A stretch of 64,000 bases of DNA, from assembly GCF_018130545.1 (NCBI RefSeq), contig NZ_JAFCKF010000003.1:434001-498000 (forward strand), given 5' to 3'. Both the position numbers and the translations under genes were made by a program. Shown here one piece after another: positions 1-8,864 of the stretch (position 1 is its first letter; every line of letters begins with the position of its first letter). Under the pieces are notes generated by a model that did not search any database, was not told the origin of the DNA, and saw only the letters and a list, made by a program, of their open reading frames with translations. Source of the stretch: Bradyrhizobium tropiciagri (GTDB lineage: Bacteria > Pseudomonadota > Alphaproteobacteria > Rhizobiales > Xanthobacteraceae).

Positions 1-1
1 C

Positions 2-1027
2 GTCCGCATCAACCTGCTGTCGGACACCCAGACCAAGCCTACGCCGGCGATGCGCGAGGCGATGGCCAAAGCGGAGGTCGGCGACGAGCAGGTCGGCGAC
101 GATCCGACCACCAATGAACTCAACGCCCGCGTCGCCGATCTGCTCGGCAAGGAAGCGGCCGTCTTCATGCCGTCAGGCACGATGTGCAACGTCGCCGCGA
201 CCTTGGCCTATTGCCGCCCCGGCGACGAACTCCTGGCGCATGCGACCGCGCATATCGTCGCGCGCGAGGGCGGCGCGCATGCGGCGCTGGGCGGCTTCCA
301 GATCACACAGCTTGCCGGCGACGACGGCCAGTTCACGCCGGAGACGTTCCGCGCCGCGCTGCATCCGCGCACCCGCTACCAGCCGCCACAGGTGCTTGTC
401 AGCGTCGAGCAGACCGCCAATATCGGCGGCGGCACGATCTGGAAGAAGGCCGCGCTCGACGAGGTCGTGCGCATCGCCAAGGCCCATGGGCTCGTGACCC
501 ACATGGACGGCGCGCGGCTGCTGAACGCCACCGTCGCCTCCGGCATCTCGCCGCGCGACATGACGGCAGGCTGGGATTCGGCCTGGATCGATTTCTCCAA
601 GGGCCTCGGCGCGCCGATCGGCGGCGTCATCGCCGGCACCCGCGCCTTCATCGACGACGTCTGGCGCTGGAAACAGCGGCTCGGCGGCTCGATGCGGCAG
701 TCCGGCGTCTGCGCCGCCGCCTGCATCTACGCACTCGATCATCACGTCGATCGCCTCGCCGACGATCACGCCAACGCGCGGGCGCTGGCGCGCGGGCTGT
801 CGCAGATCAACGGCATCGCGGTGCAGGCACCCGAGACCAACCTCGTGTTCTTCAAGCCTGACGGCGCCGGCGTATCGGGCGACAAGATGGTCGCCGAGCT
901 GCGCAAGCGCGGCGTAACGCTGGCGATGATGGACGGCCGGATCAGGGCCTGCACGCATCTCGACGTCACCGCAGCGATGATCGAGGAGATGATCGGCCAC
1001 GTCAGGGATATCGTTCGCGCGGCATAG
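2..1027 (+). CDS. Low-specificity L-threonine aldolase, 5'-truncated by window edge
   Basis: PLP-dependent beta-eliminating lyase family that cleaves L-threonine or allo-threonine to glycine and acetaldehyde in the cytosol. The frame is open from base 2 and reads VRINLLSDTQTKPTPAMREA, the usual beginning of this family, so only a few N-terminal codons are missing and the first in-window ATG (50) is internal. Further family features are VGDEQVGDDPT, FMPSGTMCN, the HMDGAR segment holding the cofactor-binding Asp, and DFSKGLGAPIG with the presumed Schiff-base Lys. Total length would be about 340 residues, normal for the family. A palindromic repeat follows the stop. Confidence 0.93.
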   Translation, partial: VRINLLSDTQTKPTPAMREAMAKAEVGDEQVGDDPTTNELNARVADLLGKEAAVFMPSGTMCNVAATLAYCRPGDELLAHATAHIVAREGGAHAALGGFQITQLAGDDGQFTPETFRAALHPRTRYQPPQVLVSVEQTANIGGGTIWKKAALDEVVRIAKAHGLVTHMDGARLLNATVASGISPRDMTAGWDSAWIDFSKGLGAPIGGVIAGTRAFIDDVWRWKQRLGGSMRQSGVCAAACIYALDHHVDRLADDHANARALARGLSQINGIAVQAPETNLVFFKPDGAGVSGDKMVAELRKRGVTLAMMDGRIRACTHLDVTAAMIEEMIGHVRDIVRAA

Positions 1028-1031
1028 CCGT

Positions 1032-1150
1032 TCGTCATTGCGAGCGAAGCGAAGCAATCCATCTGCCCGTGTACGCGGAACGATGGATTGCTTCGTCGCT
1101 TCAGCGCAAAATTGCTTTGCAATTTTGTCGCGAGCTCCTCGCAATGACGA
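1032..1150. repeat. Palindromic intergenic repeat (CGTCATTGCGAG type)
   Basis: A 119-bp element between convergent genes. The outer arms TCGTCATTGCGAG (1032-1044) and CTCGCAATGACGA (1138-1150) are exact inverse complements. GAAGCAATCCAT and ATGGATTGCTTC form a second nested pair, and AAAATTGC/GCAATTTT a third. Repeats of this look are common between genes in Bradyrhizobium and its relatives (from memory). It probably folds as a long hairpin and may end transcripts from both sides. Confidence 0.8.
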
Positions 1151-1168
1151 AAGGAAGTCTTACCCGGA

Positions 1169-2431
1169 TTATCGCCCCATCGCCTTGTAGATCAGCGTCT
1201 TCAGCTCCTGCTGGATCCGGCCGCGCTGTGATGGCGTCTGCACCATGAAGATCCCGAACAGATCGTCCGCGGGATCGATGAAGAAGAACGTGCCGCCGAC
1301 ACCGTCCCAGCGATACTCACCCAATGGCCAGTCCGTGTTCGACGGCACCGAGGTACGAACCGCGAAGCCGAGGCCGAAGCCGGAGTTCGGACCGGGATAA
1401 TAGTTCTTGTCGCGCACAACGGCGGTTTCCGGACCGATATCATCCCGCGCCATCAGCGCGATGGTCTCCGGCTTCAGATAGCGCTTGCCCTCGTAGCTGC
1501 CGCCGTTCAGCAGCATCTGCGAGAAGCGCGCGTAGTCACCGACGGTGCCGACCATGCCGCCACCGCCGGATTCCCAGCGCAGCGCCTTGCGCGGGTCGCG
1601 GATCTCGGCGACCGGACTGATCCTGCGATCCGTCGGCATCGGCTCGGCGATCAGCGGCCATTTCGCGGGGTCGGCGACGTAGAACGCGGTCTCGTTCATG
1701 CCGAGCGGGCCGAGCAGCCGCTCCTTCTCGACCTGAAACAGGGACTTTCCTGTGATCACCTCGATGATGCGGCCGAGCACGTCGGTGGAATGGCCGTAAT
1801 CCCATTGCGTGCCGGGTTGTTCGGCAAGCGGCAGCGCCGTAAGCCGCGCCACGAACTCGGCATTGTCGGGGTCGTTGTCGAACAGGCCGGCATCGGCATA
1901 GTCCTTGTTCACGATCCCGCCGCCGTAATAGCCGTAGGGCAGGCCTGCGGTGTGGCGCATCAGATCCTCGATGGTGACGGGCCGCTTGAGCGGCTCCAGC
2001 ATCATCGTCGCCTTGCCTTCGTCGCCACGCTTCTCCACGCCGACCTTCATATCGGCAAAGGCCGGGATGTATTTCGCCACGGGATCGCTGAGGGCGAGCT
2101 TGCCGTCCTCCACCAGCATCATCGCGATAACAGTCGTGATCGGCTTCGACATCGAATAGAGGCGGAAGATGGTGTCCGCGCTCATCGAGAATTCGGTTGC
2201 GAGGTCGCGAACTCCGAAATTCTGGTAGTAGACCGGCTTGCCGTGCTGCTGCAGCAGCAGGATCGCGCCGGGAATCTTTCCGGCCGCGATCTCGTTCCTG
2301 ACATAGTCGGAGACCTTGGCGAGGCCTTCCGCCGAGAAGCTGTGCGCGGCCGGCCCCGCGGAGCCGGCCCTCGCACTCGTTGCGATCAGCGCGAGCACCA
2401 GTGCCGCGACAAATGCGCGGCACCCACGCAT
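1169..2431 (-). CDS. Secreted serine hydrolase, beta-lactamase/class C (EstB-like) family
   Basis: Periplasmic esterase or penicillin-binding-protein-like hydrolase; the substrate cannot be told from sequence. A signal peptide (MRGCRAFVAALVLALIATSA) ends near ARAG. The catalytic SxxK is SMSK in RLYSMSKPITT and the second motif is YGHS in WDYGHSTDVLGR. HTAGLPYG and a C-terminal GGTFFFIDP segment match the family. The chosen ATG lies one base after the stop of the upstream gene (TGA-C-ATG), which suggests translational coupling; an ATG seven codons upstream would overlap that gene. It is a clear paralog of the preceding gene, about 420 residues. Confidence 0.9.
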   Translation of the reverse strand: MRGCRAFVAALVLALIATSARAGSAGPAAHSFSAEGLAKVSDYVRNEIAAGKIPGAILLLQQHGKPVYYQNFGVRDLATEFSMSADTIFRLYSMSKPITTVIAMMLVEDGKLALSDPVAKYIPAFADMKVGVEKRGDEGKATMMLEPLKRPVTIEDLMRHTAGLPYGYYGGGIVNKDYADAGLFDNDPDNAEFVARLTALPLAEQPGTQWDYGHSTDVLGRIIEVITGKSLFQVEKERLLGPLGMNETAFYVADPAKWPLIAEPMPTDRRISPVAEIRDPRKALRWESGGGGMVGTVGDYARFSQMLLNGGSYEGKRYLKPETIALMARDDIGPETAVVRDKNYYPGPNSGFGLGFAVRTSVPSNTDWPLGEYRWDGVGGTFFFIDPADDLFGIFMVQTPSQRGRIQQELKTLIYKAMGR

Positions 2432-2432
2432 G

Positions 2433-3716
2433 TCAGTTCTCCATCGCTTCATAGACGAGCTGCTTCAACGTCCGCTGGATGCGCTGGCGCTCGGTCGGCG
2501 TCTGCTCCAGGAGGACGAAGAAGAAGTCCTGCTTGCGATCGATGACATAATAGCAACCGCTCGCTCCATCCCATTTCAGCTCGCCGAGATCGCCGGGCGG
2601 CGGCGGCTTCGCAGTGCCCGGATCGGTGCGCACCGCAATCCCCAGCCCGAAGCCAAAGCCGTCGCCAGGGAAATAGAAAAAGTCGCGCGCGACGCCGGAG
2701 TTCGGGCCGACGCGATCCGTCGTCAATTCCTTGAACGTTTCCGGCTTCATGATGGTCTTGCCGTCGAACGTCCCGCCATTGAGCAGCATCTGGGCGAAGC
2801 GCGAATAATCCGCCATGGTCGAGACCATGCCGCCGCTGGCGGATTCCCATTTCTTGACCTTGGTCGGATCGTTGACCCGGCCGACCCGGAAATCGCTGTC
2901 GTTCGGCATCGGCTCGGCCATCAGCTTCTGCTTCTCGGGATCGGTGACGAAGAAGCCGGTGTCTTTCATGCCGAGCGGGCCAAGCAGCCTTTCCTGCTCG
3001 ATCGTCGAGAGCTTCTCGCCGGTGGCCACTTCCATCACGCGCGCCAGGATGTCGGTGGAATGACCGTATTGCCAGAGCTCGCCTGGCTGGTTGTGCAGCG
3101 GCAACTTGGCGATCCGCTCGGCGAATTCAGCGAGATCGAAATCGCCGCCATAGATATCGGCCGCCTTGTAGGCCTTGCGGACCAGGCTGTCGCCATAGAA
3201 GCCGTAGGTGATGCCGGACGTATGCGTCATCAGATCGAGGATCGTGATCGGTCGCTTCAACGGCACCAGCTCGAGTGTCTTGGTACCGTCCTCGGCCTTC
3301 TTCTCGACCCCGACCTTCATGTTGGCAAAGGAGGGAATGTATTTCGAGACGGGATCGTCGAGCTTGTATTTGCCCTCCTCCAGCAGCTGCATCGAGGCCA
3401 CAGCGGTGATCGACTTGGACATCGACGCCAGGCGGAAGATGGTCTTGTCCGTGATCGGCACCTTGCTGACCACGTCCTGCACGCCGAAGGCCTCGTGATA
3501 GACCGGCTTGCCGTGCTGCTGGATCAGGACGATGGCGCCCGGAATCTTTCCGGTCGCGACCTCGTTCTTGAAGAACTCGCTGATCTTGGCGAGCTTGTCT
3601 GGGTTGAAATGTGCACCCGCCGGGATCTCATAGGTGCCCTCGGTGTGCGAGAACGCCGGCGCCGCAAGCACCACGGCCGCGACCGCGGCCGCGCACATCA
3701 AACGAAATGAATGCAT
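2433..3716 (-). CDS. Secreted serine hydrolase, beta-lactamase/class C family (paralog)
   Basis: First gene of a tandem pair of class-C-like hydrolases. The start MHSFRLMCAAAVAAVVLAAP gives a clean signal peptide cleaved near AFSHTEG; an ATG 19 codons upstream would run into the next gene. SMSK (RLASMSKSITA) supplies the nucleophile Ser and general-base Lys, YGHS is the second motif, HTSGITYGFYG the conserved loop, and YYVIDRKQDFFF the C-terminal strand. Motif order and spacing match the downstream copy, pointing to local duplication. The physiological substrate is unknown. Confidence 0.9.
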   Translation of the reverse strand: MHSFRLMCAAAVAAVVLAAPAFSHTEGTYEIPAGAHFNPDKLAKISEFFKNEVATGKIPGAIVLIQQHGKPVYHEAFGVQDVVSKVPITDKTIFRLASMSKSITAVASMQLLEEGKYKLDDPVSKYIPSFANMKVGVEKKAEDGTKTLELVPLKRPITILDLMTHTSGITYGFYGDSLVRKAYKAADIYGGDFDLAEFAERIAKLPLHNQPGELWQYGHSTDILARVMEVATGEKLSTIEQERLLGPLGMKDTGFFVTDPEKQKLMAEPMPNDSDFRVGRVNDPTKVKKWESASGGMVSTMADYSRFAQMLLNGGTFDGKTIMKPETFKELTTDRVGPNSGVARDFFYFPGDGFGFGLGIAVRTDPGTAKPPPPGDLGELKWDGASGCYYVIDRKQDFFFVLLEQTPTERQRIQRTLKQLVYEAMEN

Positions 3717-3765
3717 TCGAGCTATCCCTCTCCGGAAATCACGGAGAAGTGTAGCGGCGGTATCA

Positions 3766-4311
3766 TCAGGCACAAGGGCTCCCGAGGCCGTCTAGGACCT
3801 TCTGATGAAGCTCGCCACTCGGGGCCGAAAAGCAGCAGAAAGTCACCCGCGTGACGCCGGGTGCGGCCGCCAGGGCATCGACCACGGCCTTGATCGCAAT
3901 GCCCGCAGCACGGTCTGCCGGGAAGCGATAGACGCCGGTCGAAATGGCGGGAAATGCAATGGAAGCGAGTTGGTTAGCGTGGCAAAGCTCGATGCCGCGA
4001 CGATAACAGGACGCGAGCAGCGCATCCTCGTTCTGGGTGCCACCGTGCCAGATCGGGCCAACCGCGTGGATCACATGCCCTGCGGGAAGCCGATAACCCC
4101 CGGTGATCTTGGCATCGCCCGTCGCGCAGCCATGGAGCGTGCGGCACTCGGCGAGCAACTCGGGGCCCGCGGCGCGATGGATCGCGCCATCGACGCCGCC
4201 GCCACCGAGCAGCGATAAATTGGCCGCGTTGACGATGGCGTCAACGCGTAAGGTTGTGATGTCGGTAACGATGACGTCGAGCCGCGCCTTGCCGATCCGG
4301 CGCGCGGTCAA
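3766..4311 (-). CDS. Macro-domain protein, O-acetyl-ADP-ribose deacetylase (YmdB-like)
   Basis: Predicted cytosolic hydrolase of O-acetyl-ADP-ribose or ADP-ribosyl groups. The single macro domain contains DAIVNAANLSLLGGGGVDGA, with the Asn and Asp of the active site and the glycine-rich phosphate loop, then HAVGPIWHGG and AFPAISTGVYRFP. At 181 residues it has the usual length of stand-alone macro proteins. The start is a TTG two bases after the grxD stop, so it is probably translated by coupling to grxD. Three Cys residues occur near the C-terminus (TFCCFSAP and the end). Confidence 0.9.
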   Translation of the reverse strand: MTARRIGKARLDVIVTDITTLRVDAIVNAANLSLLGGGGVDGAIHRAAGPELLAECRTLHGCATGDAKITGGYRLPAGHVIHAVGPIWHGGTQNEDALLASCYRRGIELCHANQLASIAFPAISTGVYRFPADRAAGIAIKAVVDALAAAPGVTRVTFCCFSAPSGELHQKVLDGLGSPCA

Positions 4312-4313
4312 GG

Positions 4314-4646
4314 TCAGGCAGCCACGTCGACCGGGATACCCTTGTCGGCAAACAGCTGCTGCAATTCACCGGCCTGGAACATCTCGCGGATGATGTCGCA
4401 ACCGCCGACGAACTCGCCCTTCACATAGAGCTGCGGGATCGTCGGCCAGTTCGAATAGACCTTGATGCCGTTGCGCAGCTCGGCGGATTCGAGAACGTTG
4501 AGACCTTTGTAGCCGACACCGATGTGATCGAGGATCTGCACGACCTGTCCGGAAAACCCGCACTGCGGGAATTGCGGCGTGCCCTTCATGAACAGCACGA
4601 CGTCGTTCGACTTCACTTCGTTGTCGATGAATTGCTCGATGCTCAT
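4314..4646 (-). CDS. grxD: Monothiol glutaredoxin Grx4/GrxD
   Basis: Iron-sulfur cluster carrier of the monothiol glutaredoxin class, usually working with BolA in cluster delivery and iron sensing. The motif CGFS is at PQCGFSGQ, with KGTPQFP before it and the glutathione-binding [17 protein letters not shown] after it. At 110 residues it is full length for the single-domain type. AAGGA lies seven bases before the ATG. In many alphaproteobacteria grxD follows bolA directly; here about 4.2 kb carrying egtB, egtD, a DUF4345 gene and ltrA separates them. Confidence 0.96.
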   Translation of the reverse strand: MSIEQFIDNEVKSNDVVLFMKGTPQFPQCGFSGQVVQILDHIGVGYKGLNVLESAELRNGIKVYSNWPTIPQLYVKGEFVGGCDIIREMFQAGELQQLFADKGIPVDVAA

Positions 4647-4940
4647 TTTCGCTTCCTTGCGTAGGCGGCGCTCTCAGGCCTTAACGGGCCGGCCCGCCCT
4701 TCTAACCCGTGACTGGCTATATATGTAGCTCAAACCATTGTGCATCCAAAGCAAAATGGCGGAAATCTGGCATGCGGCGGGGGCTGGACGGGGCCCCAAA
4801 AGGCGCCGGGATTATCTGACGGGCCCAATATCATCGGAGGGGAGGCTTTTTTCCCGTAACGGAGCCCCTATCTAGGACGAACTGTCCGTCAGGAACCAGA
4901 TTGCCGAAGCAACGTTCTCTCCCTCGAATCGGAGACCCTC

Positions 4941-6197
4941 GTGACGAAACCAGCCTCTGCCGCGGCCGCAGCCCATTCCGCGGCCTCCCCGTCACTTTCC
5001 TCCGAATCCGGGCCGCTTGCCCAGCGCCTGGTCGACGCCTATCGCACGGTCCGCGACGAGACCGAGCGCCGGGTCGCGCCGCTATCCCCCGAAGACCAGC
5101 TAATCCAGTCGATGCCGGATGCGAGCCCCGCCAAGTGGCACCGCGCCCATACGACCTGGTTCTTCGAGCAGTTTCTGCTCGGCGAGCATGTCAAAGGCTA
5201 CACGCCGTTCCACCCGGACTACGCCTATCTGTTCAATTCCTATTACGTCACCGCCGGCCCCCGGCATGCCCGCCACCAGCGCGGTCATCTGACCCGCCCG
5301 ACCGCCGACGAAGTCACCGCCTATCGCCGCCATGTCGACGCCGAGGTGGTGAAGTTCTTCCAGACCGCCGCACCTGAAAAGCTCGCAGCGCTGGTGCCGC
5401 TGGTCGAGGTCGGCCTCAATCACGAGCAGCAGCATCAGGAGCTGATGTACACCGACATCCTGCACGCGTTCGCGCAGAACCCGATCCCGCCGGCCTACGA
5501 TCCGGCCTGGCACTTCCCGGCGTCGCATCGCGGCGCGGACGAATGGGTGACGCTCAACGAAGGCATCCACACGGTGGGGCACGCCGATGACAGCTTCCAT
5601 TTCGACAATGAGAAGCCCGCGCATCGCGCGCTGGTCGGTCCGGTCAAGCTTGCGAAGAACCTCGTCACCAATGCCGACTGGCTCGCCTTCATGAAGGACG
5701 GCGGCTATTCCACCGCCACGCTGTGGCTGATGGATGGCTTCGGCACGGTGAGCAATGAGGGCTGGCAGGCGCCCGGTCACTGGCGCGAGATCGACGGCGA
5801 GTGGAAGATCATGACGCTCGGCGGCCTGCAAGCCATCGATCCGCGCGCTCCCGTCTGCCACGTCAGCTACTACGAAGCCGACGCCTTCGCCCGCTGGGCC
5901 GGCAAGCATCTGCCGACCGAGATGGAATGGGAGGTCGCGGCGCGCGCCGGCCTGCTCAACGACGCCTACGGCATCGTCTGGCAATGGACCCGCAGCGCCT
6001 ATTCACCCTACCCGGGCTACCGCGCGATCGAAGGCGCGCTCGGTGAATACAACGGCAAGTTCATGGTCAACCAGCTGGTGCTGCGCGGCTCATCGCTGGC
6101 GACGCCATCAGGTCACAGCCGTGTCACCTACCGCAACTTCTTCTATCCACACCATCGCTGGCAATTCACGGGGTTACGCCTCGCCGACTACGCCTGA
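4941..6197 (+). CDS. egtB: Ergothioneine biosynthesis protein EgtB (sulfoxide synthase)
   Basis: Non-haem iron enzyme that joins oxygen, hercynine and a thiol donor (gamma-glutamylcysteine or cysteine) to give the sulfoxide precursor of ergothioneine. The N-terminal DinB-like domain (about 25-180) holds the iron-binding histidines: one in KWHRAHTTWFFE and two in HEQQH. The C-terminal FGE-sulfatase domain (about 195-415) carries HVSYYEADAFARWAGK, LPTEMEWEVAARAG and the closing RWQFTGLRLA. At 418 residues it is full length. The GTG start has GGAGA upstream. It lies 53 bp before egtD, the usual two-gene arrangement of bacteria lacking the actinobacterial egtABCDE set. Confidence 0.95.
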   Translation: MTKPASAAAAAHSAASPSLSSESGPLAQRLVDAYRTVRDETERRVAPLSPEDQLIQSMPDASPAKWHRAHTTWFFEQFLLGEHVKGYTPFHPDYAYLFNSYYVTAGPRHARHQRGHLTRPTADEVTAYRRHVDAEVVKFFQTAAPEKLAALVPLVEVGLNHEQQHQELMYTDILHAFAQNPIPPAYDPAWHFPASHRGADEWVTLNEGIHTVGHADDSFHFDNEKPAHRALVGPVKLAKNLVTNADWLAFMKDGGYSTATLWLMDGFGTVSNEGWQAPGHWREIDGEWKIMTLGGLQAIDPRAPVCHVSYYEADAFARWAGKHLPTEMEWEVAARAGLLNDAYGIVWQWTRSAYSPYPGYRAIEGALGEYNGKFMVNQLVLRGSSLATPSGHSRVTYRNFFYPHHRWQFTGLRLADYA

Positions 6198-6250
6198 TCT
6201 AATCCTGTCGACATCAAGTGCGCGCCGGTAAGCGCGTTCAGGAGAGTATC

Positions 6251-7219
6251 ATGAATGTGCATGCCGCCGCTTTGGCCAAAGCGTATCCGTTCGACGAAGC
6301 GACCTCGGCATTTGCCGGCGACGTGATCGGCAACCTCGCCCGTCACCCGAAACGGCTGTCGCCGAAATATTTCTATGACGCCACCGGCTCGGAGCTGTTC
6401 GAGCAGATCACGGTGCTGCCGGAATATTATCCGACGCGCACCGAGCTCGGCATCCTGCGCGATCGCGGCGACGAGATCGCCGCGACGATCCCGGACGGTG
6501 CGGCGCTGGTCGAGTTCGGCGCCGGCGCCACCACCAAGGTGCGCCTGCTGCTCGAGCATTGCCAATTCGCAGCCTATGTGCCGGTCGACATATCCGGCGA
6601 TTTCCTGAAAGCGCAAGCCGACGGCTTGCGCAAGGATTTCCCCGGTCTCGGCATCTATCCGGTCGCGGCCGACTTCACCACGCCGTTCGCGTTGCCGGAG
6701 GCCGTCGCCGCGATGCCGAAGGTCGGCTTCTTCCCCGGCTCGACGCTCGGCAATTTCGAGCCGAGCGAGGCCCTGGCCTTCCTGCGCAGCGCACGCCAGA
6801 TCCTCGGCCACGGCGCGCAGATGATCATCGGCGTCGACCTCGAGAAGGACGAGCGCGTGCTGTACGATGCCTATAACGATGCGGCCGGCGTCACCGCGCG
6901 TTTCAACCTCAATGTGCTGGTGCGCATCAACCGCGAGCTCGGAGGCAATTTTGATCTCTCGGGCTTCACCCATCGCTCGATCTACAACCGCGATCGCCAT
7001 CGCATCGAGATGCATTTGATCAGCCGCAAGGCGCAGACCGTACGGATCCTCGGCAACACCTTCGCGTTTCGTCCGGGCGAGAGCATTCACACCGAGAACA
7101 GCTACAAATACTCGCTCGAGCGTTTCACCGCGCTGGCCCGCAGCGCGGGCTGGAAGGTGCGCAACAGCTGGACCGACGCCAACACGATGTTCTCGGTGCA
7201 CGCGCTGGTCGCCGACTAG
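6251..7219 (+). CDS. egtD: L-histidine N-alpha-methyltransferase EgtD
   Basis: SAM-dependent enzyme that trimethylates histidine to hercynine, the first ergothioneine step. The start at 6251 is chosen because AGGAGAG lies just upstream and the protein then has about 322 residues, the family norm. Motifs seen: FYDATGSELFEQIT, PEYYPTRTE, the SAM-binding EFGAGATTKVRLLL, FFPGSTLGNF, GVDLEKDERVLYDAYND, and MHLIS and ENSYKYS near the end, which match the histidine-binding and closing segments of EgtD. A DUF4345 gene follows 25 bp later and may be co-transcribed. Confidence 0.95.
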   Translation: MNVHAAALAKAYPFDEATSAFAGDVIGNLARHPKRLSPKYFYDATGSELFEQITVLPEYYPTRTELGILRDRGDEIAATIPDGAALVEFGAGATTKVRLLLEHCQFAAYVPVDISGDFLKAQADGLRKDFPGLGIYPVAADFTTPFALPEAVAAMPKVGFFPGSTLGNFEPSEALAFLRSARQILGHGAQMIIGVDLEKDERVLYDAYNDAAGVTARFNLNVLVRINRELGGNFDLSGFTHRSIYNRDRHRIEMHLISRKAQTVRILGNTFAFRPGESIHTENSYKYSLERFTALARSAGWKVRNSWTDANTMFSVHALVAD

Positions 7220-7244
7220 CACCTGACCAGGACGGGGCACGATC

Positions 7245-7640
7245 ATGACCCGGCGCGCGCTGCAGATTGCGACAGCGGTGCTGGCTCTGGTGCCCATCCT
7301 GACGGGCATCATCACCATGCTCGGCGTCAGCGATCCGCTTTATGCCTCGTCTGGTGTGCCGGCGCTGCCGGTGCTGGACAGCAATCTGCGCTTCTTCGGC
7401 GGGGTCTGGCTCGGCCTCGGCCTCGCTCTGCTCTGGCTGGTGCCGCGCATCGAAAGCGAGAGTGTGCTGTTTCGCGTGGTCTGGGGCGGCATCTTCCTCG
7501 GCGGCATCGGCAGGCTGCTGTCGATGGTGATGGTAGGCACCCCGCCGCTGCCCTTCGTGGGCTTCACCGCGCTCGAAGTGATCGGCGCGCCGCTGTTCGT
7601 GTATTGGCAGCACCGCGTGGCAACGGCGGGACACGGGTAG
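7245..7640 (+). CDS. DUF4345 domain membrane protein
   Basis: A 131-residue integral membrane protein with four predicted helices (about 7-27, 46-64, 73-92, 98-118) and little outside the membrane. The FFGGVWLGLGLALL and GRLLSMVMVGTPP segments fit DUF4345. No catalytic residues are visible and the function is unknown. It follows egtD by 25 bp on the same strand and is convergent with ltrA, so it is probably the last gene of the egtBD transcript. Any part in ergothioneine biology would be guilt by association only. Confidence 0.85.
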   Translation: MTRRALQIATAVLALVPILTGIITMLGVSDPLYASSGVPALPVLDSNLRFFGGVWLGLGLALLWLVPRIESESVLFRVVWGGIFLGGIGRLLSMVMVGTPPLPFVGFTALEVIGAPLFVYWQHRVATAGHG

Positions 7641-7649
7641 CGGCCGCCG

Positions 7650-8831
7650 CTAGTCCTCTTCCCCGGTCGACCGCAGCGAGATCGACTCCCATGCCGCGAC
7701 CATGATCATGATCGCGGTGGTGACGATCGAGAGCACCAGCGGCGACATGTCACGGGCAAAGTACGCTGTGATCGCCAGCGCGACGATGCCGACGCCGTGG
7801 GAGAGCTGCAGGAAGTTGCGGATCACATATTTGAACAGGATGGTCCCGACCAGGAACAGCGCCGGGCCGCCGACCGAGCTCACGATCGTCTTGAGATCGG
7901 TATGGCCGCCAGGGTGCTTCAGCACCAGCTCGTCGGCGACCGCGGTCAGGATGATGCCACCGACAATCGGCATGTGCAGATAGGTGTAGGCGATCCGCGC
8001 CACGCGGCCGGACTCGTCGGACTTGGAGATCATCTCCGAGCCGGCCTCGGCGCCCTTGTGGAAATAGATCCACCACATCGCGATGCTGCCGATCAGCGCC
8101 GAGAGGAAGGCTGCGACATTCTCCGGGGTCCAGGTCAGCTCGGCAAAGGTCGCGCCGTCGACCACGATCGCCTCGCCGAGCGCAATGATGATGAAGCCGG
8201 CACAGCGCTCGGCCATATGGCCGCCCTCGACCGACCACGCCTCCATCGAGGAGAAGCCCAGTCCTGGGGTCCAGAACCGCAGCGCCGGCGCGACATATTC
8301 GATGGCCAGCGCCGCGATCCAGAGCCACATCCGCGTCTCGTGCTCGGCGAAGCCGCCGAGAACCCACAGCACGGCCGAGCCGGACAGCCAGGTCAGGATG
8401 CGAATCGCATTGTGGCGCACCGCCGTTCGGCGCCGCGGTGTCGCCAGCAGCCAGAACGCGGTGCGGCCGACCTGCATCGCGGCATAGGTCCCGGCGAACC
8501 ACAGCCCGCGCCCCTCGAAGGCGGTCGGGATCGAGGTCGACAGCAACAGCCCGCCCAGCATCAGCACGAACAGCAGCAGGCGGACCGGCGTCAGCTCGGG
8601 ATTGAGCCAGTTGGTGACCCAGGTGGTGTAGACCCACACCCACCACACCGCGAGGAACAGCAGCGTGACCTGCACCGCGCCCAGCGGGGTGAAGTGGTGC
8701 AGCAGCGTGTGCGACAGCTGCGTGACGGCGAAGACGAAGACGAGGTCGAAGAACAGCTCGGCATTGGTGACGCGGCTGTGCTGGTTCGGCACGATGACGC
8801 GAAACATCGCGCCGCGCGGATTGTCTGTCAT
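7650..8831 (-). CDS. Low temperature requirement protein A (LtrA) family membrane protein
   Basis: Polytopic inner-membrane protein of 393 residues with roughly 10-12 hydrophobic segments. The N-terminal VTNAELFFDLVFVFAVTQLS is the LtrA family signature, and MAERCAGFIIIALGEAIV is the second conserved region. LtrA was named from a cold-sensitive Listeria mutant; its biochemical role is unknown. Its ATG lies 33 bp after the bolA stop on the same strand, so it is likely co-transcribed with bolA. It occupies the place where grxD normally follows bolA. Confidence 0.92.
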   Translation of the reverse strand: MTDNPRGAMFRVIVPNQHSRVTNAELFFDLVFVFAVTQLSHTLLHHFTPLGAVQVTLLFLAVWWVWVYTTWVTNWLNPELTPVRLLLFVLMLGGLLLSTSIPTAFEGRGLWFAGTYAAMQVGRTAFWLLATPRRRTAVRHNAIRILTWLSGSAVLWVLGGFAEHETRMWLWIAALAIEYVAPALRFWTPGLGFSSMEAWSVEGGHMAERCAGFIIIALGEAIVVDGATFAELTWTPENVAAFLSALIGSIAMWWIYFHKGAEAGSEMISKSDESGRVARIAYTYLHMPIVGGIILTAVADELVLKHPGGHTDLKTIVSSVGGPALFLVGTILFKYVIRNFLQLSHGVGIVALAITAYFARDMSPLVLSIVTTAIMIMVAAWESISLRSTGEED

Positions 8832-8864
8832 CGCCCGAGGCCCCCGCCCGCCGGCCTTGAGGGC

